From Catellatospora bangladeshensis (GTDB taxonomy: Bacteria > Actinomycetota > Actinomycetes > Mycobacteriales > Micromonosporaceae), in assembly GCF_016862575.1 (NCBI RefSeq), contig NZ_BONF01000020.1:124001-188000 (forward strand): a stretch of 64,000 nucleotides of DNA, given 5' to 3'. Under the pieces are notes generated by a model, which was given only the letters and a program-made list of their open reading frames with translations, made no database searches and had not been told where the DNA came from. This document shows positions 24,968-34,052 of this stretch, piece by piece. Within the stretch, counting starts at the first letter, position 1. The number at the start of each line of letters is the position of its first letter. Both the position numbers and the translations under genes were made by a program.

Positions 24968-25954
24968 TTACCAGGCCCAGGCCTCCGGGCCGGGGCCGCC
25001 CTTGCCGACGGGCGGGAAGAGTTCGTCGAGGCGGGTCAGGGTGTCCTCGTCGAGGGTGACGGTGAGGGCGCCGAGGGTGCGGTCGAGCTGGTCGGCGGTG
25101 CGGGGGCCGATGATGGGAGCGGTGACGCCGGGGCGGGACAGGAGCCAGGCCAGGGCGACGTCGGCGGGGTCGGCGCCGAGGGACTCGCAGAGTTTCTCGT
25201 AGGCCTCGATGGTGCCGCGGTGCTCGGCGAGCGCGTCGTTGGAGCGGCCCTCCGCGCCGCGCGCCGCCGTGCCGTCCTTGAGCTTGCGCAGCACGCCCGC
25301 GAGCAGGCCGCCGTGCAGCGGCGACCACGGGATGATGCCCACGCCGTACTGCTGCGCCGCCGGGACCACCTCCAGCTCGACGTGCCTCGTCATCAGGTTG
25401 TAGATGCACTGCTCGGCGACCAGGCCGAGGAAGTGGCGGCGGCGGGCGGCCTCCTGGGCGGCGGCGATGTGCCAGCCGGCGAAGTTGGACGAGCCGACGT
25501 AGAGCACCTTGCCCTGCGCGACCAGCGTCTCCATCGCCTGCCAGATCTCTTCCCACGGCGTCTTACGGTCCACGTGGTGCATCTGGTAGAGGTCGATGTA
25601 GTCGGTCTGCAGGCGGCGCAGCGAGGCGTCGGCGGCCTTGACGATGTGCCGGGCGGACAGGCCCTGCTCGTTGGGCCAGTCGCCCATGTTGCCGTACACC
25701 TTGGTGGCCAGCACGACCTTGTCGCGGCGGCCGCCGCCCTGCGCGAACCAGTCGCCGATGATGTGCTCGGTGACGCCCTCGCCGAGCTTCCAGCCGTACA
25801 CGTCGGCGGTGTCGAAGAAGTTGATCCCGTGCTCCAGCGCGCGGTCCATGATCGCGTGACTGTCCGCTGCGGACGTCTGGGGACCGAAGTTCATGGTGCC
25901 CAGGCAGAGCCTGCTGACGGTCAGGCCGGTACGGCCCAAAGTGGTGAACTCCAT
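24968..25954 (-). CDS. aldo/keto reductase
   Basis: 328 residues, a complete AKR barrel. The catalytic tetrad is visible as D49 and Y54 (FFDTADVYG), the lysine in LATKVYG and the histidine in LYQMHHVD. The NADPH-binding end carries a SRPGVTAPIIGPRT block. It resembles the YghZ/Kv-beta-like branch; the substrate is unknown. The ATG at 25954 is leaderless, with TAGGGT 8 nt upstream. It is a single-gene unit between two hairpins. Confidence 0.9.
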   Translation of the reverse strand: MEFTTLGRTGLTVSRLCLGTMNFGPQTSAADSHAIMDRALEHGINFFDTADVYGWKLGEGVTEHIIGDWFAQGGGRRDKVVLATKVYGNMGDWPNEQGLSARHIVKAADASLRRLQTDYIDLYQMHHVDRKTPWEEIWQAMETLVAQGKVLYVGSSNFAGWHIAAAQEAARRRHFLGLVAEQCIYNLMTRHVELEVVPAAQQYGVGIIPWSPLHGGLLAGVLRKLKDGTAARGAEGRSNDALAEHRGTIEAYEKLCESLGADPADVALAWLLSRPGVTAPIIGPRTADQLDRTLGALTVTLDEDTLTRLDELFPPVGKGGPGPEAWAW

Positions 25955-25998
25955 GAGTCCCGACCCTATCCCGCGGATCTCCGGGATAGATGAACAAA

Positions 25999-26034
25999 GC
26001 TCCCGCGGCGCTGTCGCGACAGCACGGCGGGAGC
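25999..26034. terminator. terminator of sepH
   Basis: GCTCCCGC and GCGGGAGC form the outer stem and CTGTCGCGACAG a perfect inner 12-nt palindrome, just beyond the sepH stop codon on the minus strand. An AACAAAG stretch on the plus strand gives a weak U-rich tail. Confidence 0.65.
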
Positions 26035-26052
26035 CTCGCTACGTGGCGGCGG

Positions 26053-27063
26053 TCAGTTCTCGCGGGCCGCGGGTGCGCCGCCGAAGAGGACGTCGTCCCA
26101 GCTGGGCAGGCGCTTGCGCGGCTTCTCGGTGTTGCCGGCCGCCGTGGTGTCGGTGGCCTGGCGGCGCGGGCGCAGCACGGCCAGCGACGGCACCGCGGGC
26201 ACTTCCTTCGGCGCGTCGGCGTCCTCGTCGAAGGCGCTGCCCTGGCCGCCGATGACGGCGCTGGCGGGACGCTGCCGCGGGGTGTCCGAGGGCACGTCGA
26301 GGCCGCGGCCGGGGCCGCTGCCCAGGGGCCGGTCCATCGCGGCGACGAGCGCGTCGCGCCCGGCCCGGATCGGGTCGCGGCCGGGACGGCGCGTGGCGTC
26401 CGACGGGGTCGGCAGCCCGTGCCCGCTGCGGCTGGGGGCCGGGGTCTGGCCCGCGGTCGGGTCCTGGCCCAGGATCTGGGTCGGCCGCTCGGCGCACAGG
26501 TACTGCGCCATGTCGTCGTGCGGCGACACGGACTGCCGGTTGCGGTCCAGCTCCCAGATCGCCTGCGCGGTGGCCTTGCCCGACGGCCAGGTGGCGACCA
26601 CGCGCCAGGTGCCGTCGTCGCGCCGGTACGCGTCCCAGGAGATCTTCTCGGTGTCGATGCCGTGCTGGGCCAGCCGGCCGTCCACGACGTCGGCGAGGGT
26701 CGCGCCCTTGTCGGACGTCTTCAGCCGGGTCCGGCGCGCGTGCTGGGCCAGCATGGCCCGCTCCTGCAGCACCGGGCCGGCGTAGCGCAGCACGCGGTCC
26801 ACCGGCACGCCCGCGATGCGGGCGACGTCCTCGGCGCTCTCACCGGAGCGGATGCGCGACTGGATGTCGCGTGGGGACAGCACGGTGGCGTGGTCGAACG
26901 GCGCCGCGGTGATGGTCATCGTGTGCGGGCCGGAGCCGCGGTCCGGGTGCGTCGCCGAGCTGACGCGGTCGTCGATGGGCAGCGCGAGCAGACGGCCGAC
27001 CTCGTCCGCGAGGACGAGCGCCTGGCCGTCTTCGGAGAGGGCGACGAACCTTACGGGTCGCAT
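26053..27063 (-). CDS. sepH: septation protein SepH (DUF3071)
   Basis: 336 residues. The DUF3071 N-terminus MRPVRFVALSEDGQALVLADEVG includes an HTH-like segment (SPRDIQSRIRSGESAEDVARIAGV); the C-terminal half is disordered and Pro/Arg-rich and ends with a KRLPSWDDVLFG motif typical of the family. In Streptomyces, SepH binds FtsZ and promotes its assembly at division sites. The start is fixed by GGAGG 6 nt upstream of ATG 27063; upstream sequence in frame is not coding. Confidence 0.9.
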   Translation of the reverse strand: MRPVRFVALSEDGQALVLADEVGRLLALPIDDRVSSATHPDRGSGPHTMTITAAPFDHATVLSPRDIQSRIRSGESAEDVARIAGVPVDRVLRYAGPVLQERAMLAQHARRTRLKTSDKGATLADVVDGRLAQHGIDTEKISWDAYRRDDGTWRVVATWPSGKATAQAIWELDRNRQSVSPHDDMAQYLCAERPTQILGQDPTAGQTPAPSRSGHGLPTPSDATRRPGRDPIRAGRDALVAAMDRPLGSGPGRGLDVPSDTPRQRPASAVIGGQGSAFDEDADAPKEVPAVPSLAVLRPRRQATDTTAAGNTEKPRKRLPSWDDVLFGGAPAAREN

Positions 27064-27225
27064 CGCTAGCCTCCGTCCCCTGTGCCGGTCCATACCAGGG
27101 CTGCCGGGGGGAGTGCCCGGCCACGGTATGACGTTCCCAAGAGAACACCGTACGCGGTGATGCCACACCCGCGCACCCGCCACGCCGAGTCTGACGACAC
27201 GCTCACATTCGTGTCGCGTTATACG

Positions 27226-28566
27226 TCATCCTTTGCGGACCTCCGCGAGGGAGGATTTGAGGCCGGTCCGGAGCCGTTTTCCGGCCGGGCGCTCGATGTA
27301 GCGGTGGATGAGCCAGGACGCGCCGAGCATCACCGCGACGATCCCGCCGAGCAGGATCCAGTGCGGCAGGTGGCCGCGCAGCCCGCGGATGAGCGTCTGC
27401 CCGACGGCCTGATGGATCAGGTACAGCGGGTAGGTCAGCGCGCCCGCCACCACCAGCCACCGCCCGCCCACGCGGGCGAACGCGCCCAGCGCGATCGCCG
27501 TCATCAGCGCGAAGCAGCAGGTCACCAGCGCGGCGACGCTCCACCAGCTCAGGTGGAAGTGCTCCAGCGCGGGATAACCCTGCAGCCGGTAGAGGGCCAG
27601 CAGCCAGTTCGCCCCGACCAGGCCCCACAGCAGCAGGTTGCCGCCGAACCGGTGCACCAGGAACAGCGCGGTGCCCGCGACGAAGTACGGCGCGAACTCC
27701 GGCACGATCAGGTTGTCCACCCAGCGCAGGTCCCAGGTGGACGAGAACGCGGCGGCCAGCGTCCACAGCGCGCAGAAGTACACCACCCGGCGGTAGGTCA
27801 CCCCGAGCCACACCACGACCGCGAACAGCAGGTAGAAGCGCAGTTCCGCGCCGAGCGACCAGTACGACCAGTCCTGGTCGGTCACGCCCAGCCCGCTCTG
27901 CAGCATGGTCAGGTTGACCAGCGACTCGGCCGGGGGCAGCGGCTCGCGCAGGATCGGCCAGGCGGCGAGCACCGCCGTGGTCAGCACGACACCCACCCAG
28001 TACGCCGGGAACAGCCGGACCACCCGGGACACCGCGAACTCGCCGAGGCCGCGACCCCAGCTGCTGAGGCAGATCACGAAGCCGCTGATCAGGAAGAAGA
28101 AGTTGACCCCGAGCCAGCCGTAGGAGGCCACCGCCGCCAGCGGCCCGAACAGCGCGCCGGGCTCGGCGCCCCACGGCCCGCGTACCAGGTGATGGGCCAC
28201 CACCAGCAGGGCCGCGGCCAGGCGCAGCCCGTCGAGGACCAGCAGCCGCGGCTCGCGCGGACCCCGGGGTTCGGGGGCCGGGGTGCCGTCCACCGCCGGG
28301 TCCGGCGCGGGCCGGGTCGGGGCGGTGCTCGCGGAGACTCCCGGCGCGGCGGCGCGGACCTCCGGGGCGGCGGGGGCCGCTGCGGGCGGCGCGACCCGCG
28401 ACTCGGGGGGTGCCGCGACCACCCGCACGGTGCGCGGGTGCGTGCCGTCCGGTGCGCCCGGTGCGGCGGGCCGCGTCCCGGCCGGGGGCTGGGCCGCCCT
28501 GGTCCCGGGCCGGGCCGGGACGCCCCGGGCGGCGTGCGACGTGGTCGCGTCGTGCTGCGTGGTCAC
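27226..28566 (-). CDS. acyltransferase family 3 (OafA-like) membrane protein
   Basis: 446 residues. The first 105 or so are Pro/Ala-rich and probably cytosolic. A ten-helix acyltransferase-3 domain follows, with LLVLDGLRLAAALLVVAHH (the catalytic-type histidine) and FFFLISGFVICLS, plus a final YPLYLIHQ block. Such enzymes O-acetylate or acylate cell-surface sugars or lipids. The target is unknown; a wall polymer is plausible given the glycan locus 11 kb away, but there is no direct link. Confidence 0.88.
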   Translation of the reverse strand: MTTQHDATTSHAARGVPARPGTRAAQPPAGTRPAAPGAPDGTHPRTVRVVAAPPESRVAPPAAAPAAPEVRAAAPGVSASTAPTRPAPDPAVDGTPAPEPRGPREPRLLVLDGLRLAAALLVVAHHLVRGPWGAEPGALFGPLAAVASYGWLGVNFFFLISGFVICLSSWGRGLGEFAVSRVVRLFPAYWVGVVLTTAVLAAWPILREPLPPAESLVNLTMLQSGLGVTDQDWSYWSLGAELRFYLLFAVVVWLGVTYRRVVYFCALWTLAAAFSSTWDLRWVDNLIVPEFAPYFVAGTALFLVHRFGGNLLLWGLVGANWLLALYRLQGYPALEHFHLSWWSVAALVTCCFALMTAIALGAFARVGGRWLVVAGALTYPLYLIHQAVGQTLIRGLRGHLPHWILLGGIVAVMLGASWLIHRYIERPAGKRLRTGLKSSLAEVRKG

Positions 28567-28677
28567 GGAGGTCCCCCTGCGCTGGTCGGGCGGGCTCGCT
28601 CCGTAGCAGTTGCCCAGCCCTGTAGCGGTCTACACGCTTATGGTCCGAAAAACCACGACCCGGCGGGGGTACACAGC

Positions 28678-28709
28678 AAAAAGCGGCGGGACCCTACGGG
28701 CCCCGCCGC
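28678..28709 (-). terminator. intrinsic terminator of serC
   Basis: On the minus strand GCGGCGGGG (28709-28701) and CCCGCCGC (28690-28683) form the stem and T5 (28682-28678) follows. It begins 18 bp after the serC stop codon. Confidence 0.85.
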
Positions 28710-28727
28710 ATACCGTTCGTCAGCCGA

Positions 28728-29852
28728 TCAGAGCTGCTCGATGACGTAGTCGATGCTCGCGGTCAGCGCCTGCACGTCGGCCGGGTCGATCGCCGGGTAG
28801 AGCGCGACGCGCAGCTGGTTGCGGCCGAGCTTGCGGTAGGGCTCGGTGTCGACCACGCCGTTGGCGCGCAGCGTCTTGGCGATCACGGCGGCGTCCACGT
28901 CGTCGGTGAAGTCGATCGTGGCGACGACGTTGGAGCGCAGCCCCGGGTCGGTCACGAACGGCGTCGCCACCGGCGACTTCTCCGCCCAGCGGTAGATGAT
29001 CTCGGCGCTCTCCGCGGTGCGCTGGGTCGCCCAGGACAGGCCGCCCTGCGCGTTCATCCAGTCGGTCTGCTCGGCGGCCAGGAACACCGTGGCCAGCGCC
29101 GGGGTGTTCAGGGTCTGCTCCAGGCGCGAGTTCTCGATCGCGGTGACCAGGTCGAGGAAGGCCGGGATGTAGCGGCCGCCGGCCTTGATCTCCTCGGCGC
29201 GCGCGATGGCGGCCGGGGACAGGATCGCGATCCACAGGCCGCCGTCCGAGGCGAAGCACTTCTGCGGGGCGAAGTAGTACACGTCGCTCTGGGTCAGGTC
29301 GACCGGCAGGCCGCCCGCGGCCGAGGTGGCGTCGTGCAGGATCAGCGCACCCGCGTCGGCGCCCTCGACCCGCGACACCGGCACCGCGACACCCGTCGAG
29401 GTCTCGTTCTGCGGGATGCCGTACGCGTCCACGCCCGCCTCGGCGACCAGGAACGCGGCGCTGCCCGGCTCGCCCTTGTGGACCGTCGGCGCACCCAGGA
29501 ACGGGGCGTCCTTGACGGCCTTGGCGAACTTCGCGCCGAACTCGCCGAAGGTGGCGAACTGCGCGCGGTCCTTGATCAGCGAGAACGCGGCCACCTCCCA
29601 GAACGCGGTGGTGCCGCCGTTGCCGATGATCACCTCGTAGCCCTCGGGCAGCCCGAAGAAGTCGGCCAGGCCCTGCCGGAAGCGCGCGACCTGGTTCTTC
29701 ACCGTCTTCTGCCGGTGCGAGGTGCCGAGGAAGGAGCCGGCGACCGAGCTGAGCGCCTCCACCGCCTGGGGCCGGACCTTGGACGGGCCGCAGCAGAACC
29801 GGCCGTCTGCGGGCAGGAGTTCGGCGGGGATGGTGATCGGCGTCTCGGCCAT
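28728..29852 (-). CDS. serC: phosphoserine transaminase
   Basis: 374 residues, the actinobacterial SerC type (FCCGPSKVRPQAVEAL opening). The PLP lysine is in YYFAPQKCFASDGG, and the GNGGTTAFWE phosphate-binding turn is present. It makes 3-phosphoserine from 3-phosphohydroxypyruvate for serine and indirectly glycine synthesis. GAAGGA about 8 nt upstream supports ATG 29852. It has its own terminator and is probably monocistronic. Confidence 0.95.
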   Translation of the reverse strand: MAETPITIPAELLPADGRFCCGPSKVRPQAVEALSSVAGSFLGTSHRQKTVKNQVARFRQGLADFFGLPEGYEVIIGNGGTTAFWEVAAFSLIKDRAQFATFGEFGAKFAKAVKDAPFLGAPTVHKGEPGSAAFLVAEAGVDAYGIPQNETSTGVAVPVSRVEGADAGALILHDATSAAGGLPVDLTQSDVYYFAPQKCFASDGGLWIAILSPAAIARAEEIKAGGRYIPAFLDLVTAIENSRLEQTLNTPALATVFLAAEQTDWMNAQGGLSWATQRTAESAEIIYRWAEKSPVATPFVTDPGLRSNVVATIDFTDDVDAAVIAKTLRANGVVDTEPYRKLGRNQLRVALYPAIDPADVQALTASIDYVIEQL

Positions 29853-29991
29853 GACATCAGTCCTTCAGGCGTGTCAGTACGTACGAGATTCAGCGGTCCC
29901 GGCGACGCTGCCGTATGCCGCATTCTCCCACGTCAACGACCCGCCTCCGGGCACCGTCCCACCCCTTTCCCCGTGACGGTCCTCACGCGCG

Positions 29992-30025
29992 AAGGAGGGC
30001 GCCCGTGAGATCGGGCGCCCTCCTT
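29992..30025. terminator. terminator downstream of citrate synthase
   Basis: Perfect 13-bp arms AAGGAGGGCGCCC and GGGCGCCCTCCTT with an 8-nt loop, 15 bp beyond the citrate synthase stop (minus strand). Confidence 0.75.
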
Positions 30026-30040
30026 GACGGCGGTACGGGG

Positions 30041-31144
30041 TCAGCTGTGGCTGATGGCGTCCCAGCCCTCGACGTCGGAGGGCTTGCGGGTGCCGGGGCC
30101 GACGTAGCGGGCCGACGGGCGTACCAGGCGGCCCAGCTTCTTCTGCTCCAGGATGTGCGCGGACCAGCCGGCCACCCGGGCGCAGGTGAACATCGAGGTG
30201 AACATGTGCGCCGGGACCTCGGCGAAGTCCAGCACGACCGCGGACCAGAACTCGACGTTGGTCTCCAGCACCCGGTCGGGGCGGCGGGCGCGCAGCTCGG
30301 CCAGGGCCGCCTTCTCCAGCGCCTCGGCCACCTCGAAGCGGGCCGCGCCCAGCTCCTTGGCGGTGCGGCGCAGCACGCGGGCGCGCGGGTCCTCGGCGCG
30401 GTAGACGCGGTGGCCGAAGCCCATCAGGCGCTCGCCGCGGTCCAGCGCGCCCTTGACGTAGCCCTCGGCGTCGCCGGAGCGCTCCACGGACTCGATCATG
30501 TGCAGCACGCGGGACGGCGCGCCGCCGTGCAGCGGGCCGGACAGCGCGCCGATGCCGGAGGAGATGCAGGCCGCGGCGTCGGCGCCGGTGGAGGCCACGA
30601 CGCGGGCGGTGAACGTGGAGGCGTTCATGCCGTGCTCGGCGGCGGAGATGAAGTACGCGTCGACGGCCTTGACGTGCCGCGGGTCGGGCTCGCCGCGCCA
30701 GCGCTTCATGAAGCGCTCGACGATGGTCTGCGCCTTGTCGATCTCCTTCTGCGGCACCGCGGGCAGGCCGAGGCCGCGGGCGGACTGCGCGACGAAGGAC
30801 AGCGCCGTCACCGACACCCGGGCGAGGTCCTCGCGGGCCTGCTCGTCGGAGATGTCGAGCAGCTGGCCCAGGCCCCAGTACGGCGCGAGCATGGCTACCG
30901 CGGACTGCACGTCGACGCGGATGTCGCCGGAGTGCACCGGCACCGGGAACGGCTCCGCGGGAGGCAGGCCGGGGCCGAACTTGCCGTCGGCCAGCAGCGC
31001 CCAGACGTTGCCGAAGGAGACCTGACCGATCAGATCCTCGATGTCGACGCCCCGGTAGCGAAGCGAGCCGCCCTCCTTGTCAGGCTCGGCGATCTCGGTC
31101 TCGAAGGCGATCACGCCCTCCAGGCCCGGCTTGAAGTCGGACAT
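30041..31144 (-). CDS. citA: citrate synthase 2-type
   Basis: 367 residues. The conserved blocks are seen: LRYRGVDIEDLIG, AEHGMNASTFTARV (catalytic His), GPLHGGAPSRV, MGFGHRVYR and a late VEFWSAVVLDF. The length and opening match the short actinobacterial CitA type (Rv0889c-like) rather than the main 430-residue GltA. It condenses acetyl-CoA and oxaloacetate. GGGAGAACGAG before the ATG is the Shine-Dalgarno; TAGCCT upstream on the minus strand is a candidate -10. Confidence 0.93.
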   Translation of the reverse strand: MSDFKPGLEGVIAFETEIAEPDKEGGSLRYRGVDIEDLIGQVSFGNVWALLADGKFGPGLPPAEPFPVPVHSGDIRVDVQSAVAMLAPYWGLGQLLDISDEQAREDLARVSVTALSFVAQSARGLGLPAVPQKEIDKAQTIVERFMKRWRGEPDPRHVKAVDAYFISAAEHGMNASTFTARVVASTGADAAACISSGIGALSGPLHGGAPSRVLHMIESVERSGDAEGYVKGALDRGERLMGFGHRVYRAEDPRARVLRRTAKELGAARFEVAEALEKAALAELRARRPDRVLETNVEFWSAVVLDFAEVPAHMFTSMFTCARVAGWSAHILEQKKLGRLVRPSARYVGPGTRKPSDVEGWDAISHS

Positions 31145-31364
31145 CTCGTTCTCCCGATCTGTGACCTGAGGCTAGGTTCAGTTCGAGCAACATCTTGCCC
31201 CGCGGGTAACGGTTTGGCGACCCGCCCCGCACGCGCCGGGAGCCACATCTTCCCGCGCGGGCGGGGCGCGGGCGGCCGATCCGCGCCCGCGGCGCCGGTG
31301 GACCGCAGGATTTCCGCTGCTGACGAACAGTGCGTCAGGATGACTACGTGAGTTGGAGCACACC
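31145..31364. other. intergenic region between divergent citA and pdxH
   Basis: About 220 bp containing the citA promoter (minus-strand TAGCCT inside CTGAACCTAGCCTCAG) and, near 31341-31358, the pdxH leader. A GC-rich stretch at 31220-31300 shows no gene or strong hairpin. Confidence 0.5.
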
Positions 31365-32069
31365 TTGAGCACCGGGCACCCCGCCACCCCCGATCTGGCC
31401 CGGATGCGGCGCGAGTACGACGCCGCCGAGCCGCACCGCCCCGCCGTACGCGAGGAGCCGCTGGTCGAGGAGTACCTCGCCGGGGACTGGCCGACGCAGT
31501 TCGGCCGCTGGTTCGCCGAGGCCGTGGCCGCCGGGCTGCCCGAGCCGAACGCGATGATCGTGTCCACGGCCGCGCCGGACGGGCGCCCCAGCTCCCGCAC
31601 GGTGCTGCTCAAGGGCTACGACGAGCGCGGGTTCGTGTTCTTCACCAACTACGGCTCGCGCAAGGGGCGGGAGGCGCTGGCCAACCCGTACGCGAGCCTG
31701 CTCTTCCCGTGGTTTCCGATGGGCCGCCAGGTGGTGGTCTGCGGCCGGATCGCCCCGGTGGACCGGCACGTCAGCGAGGAGTACTTCCACCAGCGCCCGC
31801 GCGGCGCGCAGCTCGGCGCGTGGGCCAGCGAGCAGTCCGCGGTGCTGCCCGGCCGCCAGGCGCTGGACGAGGCGTACGCCCGCGCCGAGCAGTCGTTCCC
31901 GGCCGACACGGAGGTGCCGCTGCCGGACCACTGGGGCGGGCTGCGGGTGGAGCCGGAGACCGTCGAGTTCTGGCAGGGCAGGCGCAGCCGGCTGCATGAT
32001 CGCCTCCGTTTCCGCAGGACCGGCGAGCCCGGCGCGGACAGGTGGATCGTGGAGCGCCTCGCACCGTAG
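31365..32069 (+). CDS. pdxH: pyridoxamine 5'-phosphate oxidase
   Basis: 234 residues with the PdxH hallmarks: PNAMIVSTAAPDGRPSSRTVLLKGYDE, FFTNYGSRKGREL-like FMN/PLP-binding segments, SxQSAVLPGR and the C-terminal EFWQGRRSRLHDRL block ending RLAP. It oxidises PNP/PMP to PLP with FMN. TTG 31365 is chosen because GGAG lies 6 nt upstream; TTG 31353 is in frame. Its PLP product serves enzymes such as SerC and PseC nearby, though that is a general link only. Confidence 0.93.
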   Translation: MSTGHPATPDLARMRREYDAAEPHRPAVREEPLVEEYLAGDWPTQFGRWFAEAVAAGLPEPNAMIVSTAAPDGRPSSRTVLLKGYDERGFVFFTNYGSRKGREALANPYASLLFPWFPMGRQVVVCGRIAPVDRHVSEEYFHQRPRGAQLGAWASEQSAVLPGRQALDEAYARAEQSFPADTEVPLPDHWGGLRVEPETVEFWQGRRSRLHDRLRFRRTGEPGADRWIVERLAP

Positions 32070-32092
32070 AAAAGCATGTAGGGTGCGGGATC

Positions 32093-33016
32093 GTGACTGA
32101 TTTTCGCCCGTCCGGCACCCAGTGGACGCTGACGTACGGCGCCCAGACCGCCACCGTCGTCGAGGTCGGTGGCGGCCTGCGTGACTACGCGGTGGACGGG
32201 AACGAGATCCTGGACGGCTACGCCGAGGACGAGCTGTGCCCGGCCGGCGCCGGGCAGGTGCTGATGCCCTGGCCCAACCGCATCCGGGACGGGCACTACC
32301 GCTTCGGCGGGTCTGCCCACCAGCTGCCGCTGAGCGAGGTGGCGCTGCACAACGCGATCCACGGCCTGGTGCGCTGGCTGCCCTGGCAGGTGGTGGACCG
32401 CAGCGACGCGGCCATCACCGTGGAGTGCGGCCTGGAGCCGCAGGTGGGCTACCCGTGGCGGCTGAGCCTGCGGGTCGCGTACACCCTGGGCGAGGACGGC
32501 CTGACCGTCACCCACAGCGCGGTGAACCGCTCGGCCGACCCGGCGCCGTTCGGCGTGGGCACCCACCCCTACCTGCGGGTTCCGGGCGCGGCCATCGACG
32601 ACCTGACGCTGACCGTGCCCGCCCGCACCCGGCTGCTGGTCGACGGCCGCATGCTGCCGATCGGCGCGGCCAAGGTGGCGGGCGGGGAGTTCGACTTCAC
32701 CGAGCCGCGCCGCCTCGGCGCCCTGGAGCTGGACACCGCCTTCGGCGACCTGGTCCGGGACGAGGCCGGGGGCTCGGCGGTCAGCCTGGTCGCGCCGGAC
32801 GGCCGCGCGGTGGAGGTCTGGGCCGACGAGAAGTTCCACTGGTGGCAGCTGTTCACCGCGCACACGCTGACCGGCGAGCGGCACCGCCGTGCGATCGCGG
32901 TCGAGCCGATGACCTGCCCGCCCGACGCGATGCGCTCCGGCCGCGACCTGATCGAGCTGGCCCCGGGCGAGACCTGGACCGGCACCTGGGGCATCCGGCA
33001 CCGGCTGGGGGCCTGA
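32093..33016 (+). CDS. aldose 1-epimerase family protein
   Basis: 307 residues with the galactose mutarotase fold: MPWPNRIRDGHYRF, NAIHGLVRWLPW (catalytic His), GVGTHPYLRVPG (second His) and AVEPMTCPPDA (catalytic Glu). It interconverts alpha and beta hexoses or a related sugar. The GTG at 32093 is leaderless, with TAGGGT 8 nt upstream. The nitroreductase gene begins 2 bp after its stop, so the two form an operon. Confidence 0.9.
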   Translation: MTDFRPSGTQWTLTYGAQTATVVEVGGGLRDYAVDGNEILDGYAEDELCPAGAGQVLMPWPNRIRDGHYRFGGSAHQLPLSEVALHNAIHGLVRWLPWQVVDRSDAAITVECGLEPQVGYPWRLSLRVAYTLGEDGLTVTHSAVNRSADPAPFGVGTHPYLRVPGAAIDDLTLTVPARTRLLVDGRMLPIGAAKVAGGEFDFTEPRRLGALELDTAFGDLVRDEAGGSAVSLVAPDGRAVEVWADEKFHWWQLFTAHTLTGERHRRAIAVEPMTCPPDAMRSGRDLIELAPGETWTGTWGIRHRLGA

Positions 33017-33018
33017 GC

Positions 33019-33678
33019 GTGGAGTTCGCCGACGTCGTGCGGCGGCGCCGGATGGTGCGCAACTACGACCCCGACCGGCCGGTGCCGGCCGAGGTGGTCG
33101 AGCGCATCCTGCGGCACGCCACGCACGCGCCGTCGGCGGGCTTCGCCCAGGGCTGGGCGTTCCTCGTGCTGGAGACGCCCGCGGAGCGCGAGCTGTTCTG
33201 GACCGCGACGTCCCCGGAGGGCGCGGCCCCGTCGCGCTGGCTGGCCGGGATGCGCAGCGCGCCGCTGCTGGTGGTGCCGCTGTCGCACAAGGCGGCCTAC
33301 CTGGACCGGTACGCCGAGGCGGACAAGGGCTGGACGGACCGCGACGAGGCGCGCTGGCCGGTGCCGTACTGGCACGTCGACACCGGCATGGCGGCGCTGC
33401 TGATGCTGCTCACCGCGGTCGACGAGGGGCTGGGCGCGTGCTTCTTCGGCATCCCGCCGCAGCGGCTGGGCGCGTTCCGGGAGGCGTTCGGCGTGCCGGA
33501 GGCGTACACCCCGATCGGGGCGGTGAGCGTGGGCTACCGTGCGCCGGACCACCGCTCCGCCTCGCTGCGGCGCGGCCGCAGGTCACTCGGCGAGGTGGTC
33601 CACCGCGGGCGCTGGGCGGGCACCCTGGGAACGGGCGGGGCGTCGGCGGGTGCGCCGGTGCTCGCCACCGACGGTTAG
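33019..33678 (+). CDS. nitroreductase family protein
   Basis: 219 residues. MEFADVVRRRRMVRNYDPDRPVP and HAPSAGFAQGWAFLVLE give the FMN-binding arginines and the glycine loop; WHVDTGMAALLMLLTAVDEGLGACFFGIP is the typical dimer/FMN helix. It is an NAD(P)H-dependent flavin reductase type; the substrate is unknown. The GTG start follows the epimerase stop by 2 bp. The last 25 residues are low-complexity. Confidence 0.88.
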   Translation: MEFADVVRRRRMVRNYDPDRPVPAEVVERILRHATHAPSAGFAQGWAFLVLETPAERELFWTATSPEGAAPSRWLAGMRSAPLLVVPLSHKAAYLDRYAEADKGWTDRDEARWPVPYWHVDTGMAALLMLLTAVDEGLGACFFGIPPQRLGAFREAFGVPEAYTPIGAVSVGYRAPDHRSASLRRGRRSLGEVVHRGRWAGTLGTGGASAGAPVLATDG

Positions 33679-33714
33679 TCTGGGCGCACTCGGTTTCAGA
33701 GGGGAGGGCAGAGC

Positions 33715-34008
33715 GTGATCTTCAAGGCGGTGCGAGACGGGCGGCCGTACCCGGACCACGGGTACACCCTCAAGCAGTGGGCGGACATCCCGCCCCGGCA
33801 GGTGTCGCTCAACCAGCTCGTCACGATCAAGCTCGAGATGGCGCTGGACCGGGTCCTGGCGGACGACTCGACCTTCTACGGCGACCTGTTCCCGCACGTC
33901 GTGCAGTGGCAGGGCGAGCTGTACCTGGAGGACGGCCTGCACCGCGCCCTGCGCGCCGCGCTGCAGCAGCGCCACCAGATCCACGCCCGCGTCCTAGTGC
34001 TGAGTTAG
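33715..34008 (+). CDS. VapB-like antitoxin-family protein (orphan)
   Basis: 97 residues of a conserved actinobacterial family commonly labelled VapB-type antitoxin (MIFKAVRDGRPYPDHGYTLKQWADIPPRQV; FYGDLFPHVVQWQGELYLEDGLHRALRAALQ). No PIN-domain toxin is encoded on either side, and no ribbon-helix-helix is obvious, so the antitoxin label is doubtful. A GGGGAGGG Shine-Dalgarno supports the GTG at 33715. Confidence 0.7.
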   Translation: MIFKAVRDGRPYPDHGYTLKQWADIPPRQVSLNQLVTIKLEMALDRVLADDSTFYGDLFPHVVQWQGELYLEDGLHRALRAALQQRHQIHARVLVLS

Positions 34009-34052
34009 CTTCCGGCTTCACCGGCGTGCTTAGTCGCCGTTAAGGTGGGCCG

